Assembly (NCBI GenBank): GCA_965277495.1 | Contig: OZ255824.1 | Coordinates: forward strand, 1,426,001 to 1,490,000 | Direction: 5' to 3' | Length of the DNA: 64,000 nucleotides | Source of the DNA: CAHJXG01 sp965277495 | GTDB lineage: Bacteria; Pseudomonadota; Alphaproteobacteria; Acetobacterales; Acetobacteraceae | Shown: positions 34,504-42,169 of the stretch, one piece after another | How the letters are laid out: each line of letters begins with the position of its first letter | Numbering within the stretch: the stretch's first letter is position 1 | The notes under the pieces: model-generated | What the model was told of the DNA's origin: nothing | Databases searched by the model: none | Seen by the model: only the letters and a program-made list of their open reading frames with translations | Made by a program: the position numbers and the translations under genes

Positions 34504-37472
34504 GGCTGCTCGGCCACCCACAGCGCAAGGCCGGCGAGTTCGGGCATGCGCACCAGCGCTGCTGCGGGCCCGGTCACGCGGAGGCCGAGTTCCGGGCTGG
34601 ACGGGGCTCCGGCGACTCCAGGCCGCACCGCCACATGCAGGTCCGCTGCGGCCCCGAGCAGGTCGATGCTGCCGGACAGCCGCGCCTCTCCGTCCGGACT
34701 GGCCAGGACGCCTTGCCCAGATAGGACGCCGCGCCGCACACTCAGCGGCAGGTCGAGCGTGCTGAACGGCGAATCGCCGGTTGTCAGCGCCTTCGACACC
34801 TCGGCAGCCATACGGCTGCGGTCTGGACCGGCCAGGGCCGCCGCGGCGGCCGGGATATCGAGGCCGGACAGCGTGCCATCGCGCACCGTCACCGTTGCCG
34901 AACCCGTCATGGTGGCGAGCAACGCCGCCGGGCTATAGCCGGCAGCGCTAAGATCCAGCTTGGCGTCGACCGAGCCTGCAATGAGGTCCAGCGCCGTATC
35001 CAGCGCCGGGCCGTCCAGCGCCGCATTCGCCACGTCGGCTTGAATTGAAAGCTTCGGCGGATCGCTGTTGGTAGCCAGCGTCATGGCGCCCGACACCGTG
35101 CCGCCCTCGATCCGGCCCGTCGCGCGTGGAACCGTCAGCGTGCCGTCGCGCAAGACGATATCCGCCGACAACGCTTGCAGCGCCGGCGTTTGCCCGAGCA
35201 ACACCTGCGCCGCGTCGAGCCGCACCATGGCCTGCCATCCCTGCAGCCCGGCCAACGGAATTGGCTCGGGGGAGCGCGGATAGGGCAGCGGCAAAGGCAG
35301 CGTCTCGGCCGCGACCTGGCCGGATACGGCCAAACGTGCGGTTCGTGGTTCAGCCGGGGCCTCGAAGGTCAGTTGTCCGTTGGCGCGCAACGCCCCGGCG
35401 ACAACGTCGAAATGGTCCAGCGCCAGGCTGCCATCGGCGCCGGTGGCCTGGGACAGCAACGAGAACGATCCATCTCCGAGCCAGGCCGCTGTGCCGCCGA
35501 CGCCCAACTGCTCCAGCAGCCGCGGCGCGCCGGGGTGGCGCAGGGTGATCGGACCGGCCCACCGCCGGGTCACAAGGTTTATCGTGGGTTGCGCATCGAG
35601 CCGAAGATCGGACGCTTCGACGCTCAGACGCACCCCCAAGGCGTCCGGCGCCCCGGCGAGCTGCAGCAACGCCGTGCCGGGACCACGCAGCAGCGCCATC
35701 AGCATCGGCATCTTCCGCGGCGCCACCGCGTGCCAAGCTGCAAGATCCGGCGCCGCCAGTTCGACCCGTCCATCGGTGACGCGTCCGCCCTCGCTTATTG
35801 AACCGGAGGCAGTCAGCCGCGCGCCGAACGGACCCGCCTCGAACCGCCGCAGCGTCAGCCGGGTGGCCTCGCTTTGCGCATCGATCGCGATCGGTCCCAT
35901 GGAAAGGCCGCGCCATGCCGCACTCCGCACCTGCAGGTGCAGATCGGCGTCCGCCCCGGCGGCGCGGGCCAATGCGTCGCTCATGCCGGCGGGCGTCGCA
36001 AGCAACGAGGGATCGGGCAGCCAGGGATCGAGCGTCAGCCGGTCGAACGACAGCCCAGCGTCGACCGACAGCCGCGGCCCGAGCTTCAGCCCCAGGTCAC
36101 CGGTCACCCGGCTCCCATCCAGCGTCCCCTGCAGGTCGCCCAACGAAGCTTTGCCAACGCCGGCCGCGACCTTGGCCGATAGGTCGGCCGACCGCAGCAC
36201 CGCCGCCGGCAGTCCGCCCAGGACACCCGGAACCATCGGCTCCAGCCAACGCAGCGTGGTCCGCAGGTCGGGCGCAGCCAGGCGGCCGGTGCCCTCGAAT
36301 TGGGCAGGTCCGGCCGCGGCCCCGCCGGCGCGCGGCTGGCTGGAAAGGCGCCCGGCCAGAGTGAGCTGCGCGTCGCCGGGCAGGAACGCCGTGGCATCCC
36401 GGACCGACACGCCGTCTGGATTGAGGTCGAATGCGCCGCTCAGCCTGCGCAGCGTGCCGCCGGCAAGAGTGGCCGCCTCGGCCGAGAGGTCGATCCCGAT
36501 CGGCATGGCCCCAGTTGGCAAAACGCTGCCGGTGCCCCGCGTCAGCACCGGCAGCCAAGCGTCGAGGTCGAGCCGGCTGGCCGCAAGCGCCAGGTCCAGC
36601 CGCGCCTCGGGCAGCACCCGTAGCGCCACGGTCCCGCGCGCCGGGGAGCCGCCGATCTCGAGCGCGAGCTCGTCCGCGACGGCCAGCCCATCGACGGCGG
36701 TGAGCCGTCCGTCCCCGCGCCAGGCGACTGCGGGGGCGGGAAGGAGCTGCGACAAGTCCCGGCCACGGCCCGCGACCCGGCCCGACAACGCCCCGTCGCC
36801 CGCGAGCTGGCCCGAAAAGGTGCCGCCGGTATCCAGCAACGGACCCTGGCCATCCAGGCTGACGTCCAACCCGGCCGCATCATCCCGGCCCGGCCGCGTC
36901 AGGCGCGCCGTGAAATGCCAGGGCCGTTCTCCCACTTGCCCAGTACCGGCGGCGGAAAGCATCCCGGTCTCCGGATCGGTCGTCAGGCCCGCGTCGATGC
37001 CGGTCACCGCGAGGCCGCCGACCTCGATCCGGCTATCCTCCACCCGCGCCTGCAGGTCGGTCAGCCACGCCGGCGGGCGCTGCGCCAGCGCACCCGGCGC
37101 GAGGGGCCAGGGCAGCCGCAGGTCCGCGCCGCGTAGCGTCAAGTCGCGCGCGTCCACCTGCCCGGCCAGCAACGGCCCAAGCGCCACCCGCAGCCGCAGT
37201 TCCTGCGCCGTCAGCACCACGCCGTCGCCGGTGTCGTCGACCGCGATGCCGGACGCCGTGAGGACCGGCTGCGGCAGCAAATGCAGCGAAATGGTGCCGC
37301 CAATGCGCACAGGCCGTCCGATGCCGGACGCCGCCAGCGCAGCGACGCCGTCCCGGTAGCGGTTCCAGTCGAGCAGGTTCGGCACGACCCACAGCATGGC
37401 GAGCAGGACCGCCAGCAGCCCCGCCACGCCAATCAGCGCCGCACGCCCGCCGCGCACGCTAATCCGGGCCAT
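34500..37472 (-). CDS. AsmA-family envelope protein
   Basis: A 990-residue protein with one N-terminal membrane segment (ALIGVAGLLAVLLAMLWVVP), then WNRYRDGVAALAASGIGRPV, the AsmA start pattern, and a long beta-rich body ending in an AsmA-like C-terminal domain. AsmA proteins act in the envelope, probably as bridge-like lipid carriers between membranes. The ATG at 37472 is taken over a TTG three codons earlier. It is a single gene, convergent with the small protein at 34.3 kb and divergent from djlA. Confidence 0.82.
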   Translation of the reverse strand: MARISVRGGRAALIGVAGLLAVLLAMLWVVPNLLDWNRYRDGVAALAASGIGRPVRIGGTISLHLLPQPVLTASGIAVDDTGDGVVLTAQELRLRVALGPLLAGQVDARDLTLRGADLRLPWPLAPGALAQRPPAWLTDLQARVEDSRIEVGGLAVTGIDAGLTTDPETGMLSAAGTGQVGERPWHFTARLTRPGRDDAAGLDVSLDGQGPLLDTGGTFSGQLAGDGALSGRVAGRGRDLSQLLPAPAVAWRGDGRLTAVDGLAVADELALEIGGSPARGTVALRVLPEARLDLALAASRLDLDAWLPVLTRGTGSVLPTGAMPIGIDLSAEAATLAGGTLRRLSGAFDLNPDGVSVRDATAFLPGDAQLTLAGRLSSQPRAGGAAAGPAQFEGTGRLAAPDLRTTLRWLEPMVPGVLGGLPAAVLRSADLSAKVAAGVGKASLGDLQGTLDGSRVTGDLGLKLGPRLSVDAGLSFDRLTLDPWLPDPSLLATPAGMSDALARAAGADADLHLQVRSAAWRGLSMGPIAIDAQSEATRLTLRRFEAGPFGARLTASGSISEGGRVTDGRVELAAPDLAAWHAVAPRKMPMLMALLRGPGTALLQLAGAPDALGVRLSVEASDLRLDAQPTINLVTRRWAGPITLRHPGAPRLLEQLGVGGTAAWLGDGSFSLLSQATGADGSLALDHFDVVAGALRANGQLTFEAPAEPRTARLAVSGQVAAETLPLPLPYPRSPEPIPLAGLQGWQAMVRLDAAQVLLGQTPALQALSADIVLRDGTLTVPRATGRIEGGTVSGAMTLATNSDPPKLSIQADVANAALDGPALDTALDLIAGSVDAKLDLSAAGYSPAALLATMTGSATVTVRDGTLSGLDIPAAAAALAGPDRSRMAAEVSKALTTGDSPFSTLDLPLSVRRGVLSGQGVLASPDGEARLSGSIDLLGAAADLHVAVRPGVAGAPSSPELGLRVTGPAAALVRMPELAGLALWVAEQP

Positions 37473-37630
37473 CGACGCCAACAGGGGACATACCAGCAGC
37501 AGGCATGCCGTTTGCAGGCATGGTTCGGTTCATATCCGTCGGTGATCCCGCATGGTTCGCAGATAGCGGCAGGGCCGGGCTTCGGCGCAAGCCCCGCTGT
37601 CCATAAAGATGTGGCGTGTTACAATGCTGC

Positions 37631-38413
37631 ATGATTCCCTGGGGCAAGCTGTTGGGCGGCGTGGCCGGATTCGCGATGGGCGGGCCATTTGGCGCGGTGG
37701 TCGGCGCAGCGCTCGGGCACGCGGCCGACCAGGGCACGCTGCCGCGCATCAGCCTGGGCGACGGCTCGCTGGGGGGCTCGCCGCTGCATCCGGCACGCAT
37801 CGCCGCAGCGCTGGGCCGGCGGGACCAGCTTTTTGCGATCGGCGTCGTCGTGCTCAGCGCCAAGCTGGCGAAATGCGACGGACCCGTCGTGCGGTCGGAG
37901 ATCGACGCGTTCAAGCGCCAGTTCCGCATTCCGCCCGAGTCGGTGCGCGACATCGGCCGGCTGTTCGACCAGGCGCGCGACAGCAACGAGGCATTCGAAC
38001 CCTATGCCAAACAACTCGGCGAGAGCTTCGCCGACAACCGTGGGTTGCTGGATGACGTGCTGACCGCGCTGTTCGCCATCGCCCGCGCCGACAAGCCATT
38101 GACGGCCGCGGAGGAGGCGATGCTGCGCCGGGTGCATCGCGCATTCGGCCTCGACGAGATGGCGTGGGACCAGGCGCGCGGCGCGGCCAGCAGAAGCGCC
38201 ACCGAACGGGACGATCCCTATGCCGTGCTGGGAATGCCCGCCAGCGCAACGGACGAGGCGCTGCGGCAGGCTTGGCTGCGGCTGATGCGCGAGAACCATC
38301 CGGACAGCCTCGCCTCACGCGGCGTGCCGCCCGAGTTCATCACCCGCGCCGGCGAGAAAGTCGCACGGATCAACGCGGCCTGGGACCGGATCAAGCGCGA
38401 GCGGCGGCTATGA
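37631..38413 (+). CDS. djlA: DjlA-like TerB/J-domain co-chaperone
   Basis: A 260-residue protein with a Gly/Ala-rich N-terminal segment (about residues 6-30), a TerB-like all-helical domain (about 60-165) and a C-terminal J domain (about 195-260). The J-domain HPD is in RENHPDSLASRG, so DnaK stimulation is plausible. The layout is that of DjlA, a membrane-linked DnaJ-type co-chaperone. The ATG at 37631 (MIPWGKLLGG) is chosen. It overlaps the amidase gene by 4 bases. Confidence 0.85.
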   Translation: MIPWGKLLGGVAGFAMGGPFGAVVGAALGHAADQGTLPRISLGDGSLGGSPLHPARIAAALGRRDQLFAIGVVVLSAKLAKCDGPVVRSEIDAFKRQFRIPPESVRDIGRLFDQARDSNEAFEPYAKQLGESFADNRGLLDDVLTALFAIARADKPLTAAEEAMLRRVHRAFGLDEMAWDQARGAASRSATERDDPYAVLGMPASATDEALRQAWLRLMRENHPDSLASRGVPPEFITRAGEKVARINAAWDRIKRERRL

Positions 38414-39108
38414 TACCGTGCGCCGCGTCCGGGCCGCCGATGCAGGAGCTGCCCAGCCCGAATTGGGATGCGCGTCCGGACGGCGTCCCGGTCGACATGC
38501 TGATCCTGCATTACACCGGCATGCAGTCGACGCAGGCGGCGCTCGGCCGGCTGCGCGACCCGGCCGCCCGGGTGTCCTCGCATTACGTGGTGGACGAGGA
38601 CGGCGCGACGTGGCGATTGGTGGCCGAAGATCGCCGGGCCTGGCACGCCGGCATATCGCATTGGCGCGGGCGTACGACGTTGAACGACCGCTCCGTGGGG
38701 ATCGAGATCGTGAACCCCGGCCATGAATGGGGATACCGGCCGTTCCCCGCCCTGCAGATGGCGGCGGTATGCGACCTGTGCTTGGCCATCCTGGGCCGCC
38801 ATCCCATCCCGGCGCGCAACGTCGTCGGGCATAGCGACGTAGCGCCCGACCGCAAGCAGGATCCGGGGGAACTGTTCGACTGGCCCGGCCTGGCCGCGAA
38901 CGGCGTTGGGCTCTGGCCCGAAATCACGCCGGGCCACGTGCCGGGCACCGACGTTTCAGGCATGCTCCGCACGATCGGCTACCCTGACGGCGACCTCGCG
39001 GTCACGCTGCGTGCGTTCCAGCGGCACTGGCTGCCGGACGCCGTCACCGGCCAGGCCGATGCAGCGACCCGGGCCAGGCTGCAAGCGGTCCTCGCGGTGC
39101 TTGCTTGA
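38410..39108 (+). CDS. AmiD-like N-acetylmuramoyl-L-alanine amidase
   Basis: A 232-residue Amidase_2 protein with a C-terminal peptidoglycan-binding segment. Zinc ligands are suggested by LILHYTGMQ (His), VVGHSDVAPDRKQDPG (His, Asp) and the RRAWHAGISHWRG loop; the C-terminus has YPDGDLAVTLRAFQRHW as in PG_binding_1. There is no obvious signal peptide, so it may act on recycled muropeptides in the cytoplasm. ATGA overlap with djlA. Confidence 0.83.
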   Translation: MIPCAASGPPMQELPSPNWDARPDGVPVDMLILHYTGMQSTQAALGRLRDPAARVSSHYVVDEDGATWRLVAEDRRAWHAGISHWRGRTTLNDRSVGIEIVNPGHEWGYRPFPALQMAAVCDLCLAILGRHPIPARNVVGHSDVAPDRKQDPGELFDWPGLAANGVGLWPEITPGHVPGTDVSGMLRTIGYPDGDLAVTLRAFQRHWLPDAVTGQADAATRARLQAVLAVLA

Positions 39109-39140
39109 CGCGACCGGGATCGGCGCGCATTCACCCTAAT

Positions 39141-39580
39141 GCCAGACGGCCGGACGGCCGCTGCCTTGTCCACGGCGCCAGATTGCTGGCGTCCTGGCCA
39201 GGGTGGAGGAAAGTCCGGGCTCCACGGGAACACGGTGCCGGTTAATGGCCGGCGGGGGCGACCCCAGGGAAAGTGCCACAGAAAACAAACCGCCGGCTCG
39301 CCGCAGGGCTAGCCGGCACGGGTGAAACGGTGCGGTAAAAGCGCACCGCGCCCCTGGCAACAGGGGCGGCAGGGTAAACCCCACCGGGAGCAAGACCGAA
39401 TAGGGGTGGCCGGCGGCGTGGATGGCGAAAGCCGGACGCGTGACGCGGGGGCGTTCCCGCCCTGTCGCCCGGGTTGGTCGCGTGAGGCGTGCAGCGATGC
39501 ACGTCCCAGAGGAATGGCCGTCCCGGTCCTGTACTCACAGTCGCAGGATCGGACAGAACCCGGCTTATAGGCCGTCTGGC
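39141..39580 (+). ncRNA. rnpB: RNase P RNA (type A)
   Basis: About 440 bases with the universal P4 and core motifs: GGAGGAAAGTCCGGGCTCC near the 5' end and ACAGAACCCGGCTTATAGGC at the 3' end. The outer strands GCCAGACGGCC and GGCCGTCTGGC pair as helix P1. A short run of T follows directly. This is the catalytic RNA that trims the 5' ends of tRNA precursors. It lies between the amidase gene and mraZ. Confidence 0.93.
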
Positions 39581-39735
39581 GCTTTTTATCCCCAATTTTA
39601 TCCACAAGAACAGAAGACGACTACAGCATGGCACAACCCATGACTGCACCGAAATGTTTTCTGGCACAACAACAGGTTGATAACAATCGTTTATCTTAGA
39701 AACGCACTATAAACTAAACTCGTATCCCTTTGACG
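39581..39735 (+). promoter_or_regulatory. AT-rich rnpB-mraZ intergenic region with a DnaA box
   Basis: This stretch is far more AT-rich than its surroundings. TTATCCACA at 39598-39606 is a perfect match to the DnaA box consensus, with the looser TTATCCCCA twelve bases before it. TTGATAACAATCG at 39677 and TATAAA at 39708-39713 look promoter-like but do not pair at the usual 17-base spacing. No reading frame here is protein-like. Confidence 0.45.
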
Positions 39736-39770
39736 CCCATATTTGCCCATGCTAGCCCATGTTATCCCAT
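39736..39770 (-). promoter_or_regulatory. Predicted MraZ operator, four CCCAT boxes at 10-nt spacing
   Basis: CCCAT occurs at 39736-39740, 39746-39750, 39756-39760 and 39766-39770, each separated by exactly 5 bases; on the other strand this is four ATGGG repeats. MraZ is known to bind TGGG direct repeats with 5-base spacers ahead of its own gene. A TTGACG at 39730-39735 directly abuts the first box and could be the -35, so bound MraZ would cover the promoter. The first codon of mraZ is 80 bases downstream. Confidence 0.8.
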
Positions 39771-39850
39771 GCGCAACGGCGTCGCGAAGCAGGGGAGCGG
39801 GCCCGCCGCTTGACGGGCGTTTCTGGGGCGAAAGGGCGGGGCTGCACGAC

Positions 39851-40312
39851 ATGAGCCACTTCCTTGGCACGCACCAGAACCGTCTCGATGCCAAGGGCCG
39901 GGTCTCGATCCCGGCCAGCTTCCGCGCGCGGCTGCGGAACGGGTCGGAGGACGGCGTGGCCAGCCTTATACTGAGCCCCTCGCACAAATATCCCTGCATC
40001 GAAGCCTGGCCGGAGCCGGTGTTCGAGGCGCTTGCCGAGCCGCTCGGACGCCTCGACATGTTCAGCGACGACCAGGATGATTTCATTACCGCCCTTTACG
40101 CGGACGCCACGCGCGTAGAAGCAGACAAGGAGGGGCGGATCGTCCTTCCGGAGTCGCTGGTGAGATTCGCGAGTTTGACCGATGTGGTGGTCTTCATGGG
40201 CCGCGGGCAGACGTTCCAGATCTGGGAACCGGCGGCCGGCGAACGGCGCCGGGCCGAAGCGCGCAATGCCACCCGCACGCGCGGCCTGACCCTCGCGGGC
40301 GGGGCCGCATGA
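39851..40312 (+). CDS. mraZ: MraZ, transcriptional regulator of the dcw cluster
   Basis: A 153-residue protein with two AbrB-like swapped-hairpin domains: LGTHQNRLDAKGRVSIPASF in the first, EADKEGRIVLPESLVRFASL in the second, the DxxGR motif repeated as in all MraZ proteins. It represses the dcw promoter in E. coli. The ATG at 39851 gives the conserved MSHFLGTHQNRLD start; the longer frame from 39743 would begin inside the operator. It overlaps rsmH by 4 bases. Confidence 0.92.
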   Translation: MSHFLGTHQNRLDAKGRVSIPASFRARLRNGSEDGVASLILSPSHKYPCIEAWPEPVFEALAEPLGRLDMFSDDQDDFITALYADATRVEADKEGRIVLPESLVRFASLTDVVVFMGRGQTFQIWEPAAGERRRAEARNATRTRGLTLAGGAA

Positions 40313-41262
40313 TGCACATCCCGGTCATGCTGCCGCAGGTGCTGCGTCATCTCGCCCCGGGGCCGGGCGGCGTGCTGCTGGACGGCACCTTAGGCGGCGG
40401 CGGCTATGCCTCGGCGATCCTTGAGGCCGCGCCCTGCACGCTATGGGCCATCGACCGCGACCCGGCGGCCATCGCGCGCGGCGCAGTGCTCGCCGCCCGC
40501 CATCCCGGACGGCTGCACCTGCTGCAGGGCCGTTTCGGCGACATGGTCGGCCTGCTGGCGGAACACGGAATCGGCCAGCTTGACGGCATCGTGCTCGACC
40601 TCGGCGTCTCCTCGTTCCAGATCGACGACCCCGCCCGCGGCTTCAGTTTTCGCAGCGACGGCCCGCTCGACATGCGCATGGCCGCCGCCGGCCCGACCGC
40701 GGCCGACCTGGTGAACGGCCTGCCGGAAGCGGAGCTGGCAGATATATTGTACGAATTCGGCGAGGAACGGCTATCGCGCCGCATCGCCCGCGCCATCGTC
40801 GCCGCGCGCGCCGAGGCGCCGATCGGGACGACGCTGCAGCTCGCCGAGGTCATCCGTAAGGTCGTGCCCCCCGACCGGTCCGGCATCGATCCGGCAACCC
40901 GCAGCTTTCAGGCATTGCGCATCCGGGTGAACGATGAACTCGGCGAGATCGAGCGCGCCTTGCAGCAGGGTGCGTCGCTGCTGGCGCCGGGCGGACGGCT
41001 GGTGGTGGTATCGTTCCATTCGCTGGAGGACCGGCTGGTGAAGCGCTTCATGCTCCGGGCCGCTGGGCGCACTCCGGCGCCGTCCCGCCACGATCCCAGC
41101 GGATTGTTGAGTCGTGCGGCGCCGGACTTTCGTTTGCTGACCAATGGCGCCGAACGTCCGGACGCCGGCGAAGCCCGCTCCAACCCTCGCTCACGCAGCG
41201 CCCGGCTGCGCGCCCTGGCTCGCCTTGCTGCAACCCAAGATCGGGACACCGCCCCAGCATGA
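40309..41262 (+). CDS. rsmH: 16S rRNA m4C1402 methyltransferase RsmH
   Basis: A 317-residue SAM-dependent methyltransferase acting on C1402 of 16S rRNA. N-terminal MMHIPVMLPQVL, SAM motif LLDGTLGGGGYASAIL, GIVLDLGVSSFQIDDPARGFSF and VSFHSLEDRLVKRFM are diagnostic. The first of two adjacent ATGs is used. It is overlapped by 4 bases at both ends (mraZ, ftsL). Confidence 0.93.
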   Translation: MMHIPVMLPQVLRHLAPGPGGVLLDGTLGGGGYASAILEAAPCTLWAIDRDPAAIARGAVLAARHPGRLHLLQGRFGDMVGLLAEHGIGQLDGIVLDLGVSSFQIDDPARGFSFRSDGPLDMRMAAAGPTAADLVNGLPEAELADILYEFGEERLSRRIARAIVAARAEAPIGTTLQLAEVIRKVVPPDRSGIDPATRSFQALRIRVNDELGEIERALQQGASLLAPGGRLVVVSFHSLEDRLVKRFMLRAAGRTPAPSRHDPSGLLSRAAPDFRLLTNGAERPDAGEARSNPRSRSARLRALARLAATQDRDTAPA

Positions 41263-42149
41263 TCCGTCCCCTGACCTGCATCTGCCTGCTGCTGGCTGGC
41301 GGTTCCGGCCTGTATCTCTATCAGTCGAAACACCGGGCGCAGATGCTCGACCGCGAGATCGAACATACGTTGAAGGCGACCGATGTGGCCCGGGCCCGTA
41401 TCGGCGTGCTGCGCGGCGAATGGGCGCTGTTGAACGAGCCCGAGCGCCTCGCCGCCCTATCGCAGTCGCATTTGGGCTTGAAGAGCTTGGCGCCGTCGCA
41501 GTTCGTCACCGCGGCCGAGCTGGGCGCCCGCCTGCCGTTGCCTGCCGCGCCCGGCACCGTCTACTCGCCTGGCGAAGAGGAGCCTTCGGCCGAGACGGCG
41601 GACGCGCTGCCGCTGCCACCCGCGCCGGCGCCCGCCGCCCCGCCCGTGCCGGCGCGCCCTGCATCCGCTGCCGCAAAGGCGCCGTCGGCCCTACCAGCGG
41701 CGTCACCCCGCCCGCCCGCACAGCTCGCGTCGATTTTGCAGATGCCGCCATCGCCGTTGCCGCCGCCCCGTCCGGTGCCCGCCCATCCGGTCCTCGCCCC
41801 CGTCGTGAACGTGAGCGCAAGTTCGGTCGTCCCGTCCTCGGCGCCTAAACCGGCCCCGGCACACCCGGCGGCATCGGCCAGCGCAGGCGCAGCGCCGCCG
41901 ACTGCGCTGGCGCGGCCCAGCACTCCGACGCCCGCCGGCATGTCGATCGGCGAGTCCGTGGCGCGCATGGCGCGTCTGCACGGCGGGGCCCAGGCCGCCG
42001 CCATCGCGGGCCCGGCGCCGCAGCCGGTGTCCAGCCTGCCGGCCAGCAACCAGGCGAGCCCGTCGGCTCTCGGCGGCACCCGGCCATCGCTGCCGCCGCC
42101 GGTCCCGTTCGGATCGGCGCTGGCCGCGTCCGTCGCAAGCGCGCGCTGA
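41259..42149 (+). CDS. ftsL: FtsL-like division protein with a long Pro/Ala-rich tail
   Basis: A 296-residue protein in the ftsL position. The first 100 residues are FtsL-like: a short N-terminus, one membrane helix (CICLLLAGGSGLYLY) and a periplasmic coiled-coil (RAQMLDREIEHTLKATDVAR) ending near LSQSHLGLKSLAPSQF. The other two thirds are low-complexity Pro/Ala/Ser, unlike the roughly 100-120-residue FtsL of other bacteria. FtsL forms the FtsQLB bridge in the divisome. The tail may be a flexible periplasmic linker. It overlaps rsmH. Confidence 0.75.
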   Translation: MIRPLTCICLLLAGGSGLYLYQSKHRAQMLDREIEHTLKATDVARARIGVLRGEWALLNEPERLAALSQSHLGLKSLAPSQFVTAAELGARLPLPAAPGTVYSPGEEEPSAETADALPLPPAPAPAAPPVPARPASAAAKAPSALPAASPRPPAQLASILQMPPSPLPPPRPVPAHPVLAPVVNVSASSVVPSSAPKPAPAHPAASASAGAAPPTALARPSTPTPAGMSIGESVARMARLHGGAQAAAIAGPAPQPVSSLPASNQASPSALGGTRPSLPPPVPFGSALAASVASAR

Positions 42150-42169
42150 CCAGGGATGACCGGGCACCT

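Noticed and set aside
39581..39735. The AT-rich DnaA-box region as the replication origin
   Set aside because: Only one perfect box and one weak one are seen, with no DnaA-box cluster or origin-linked genes.
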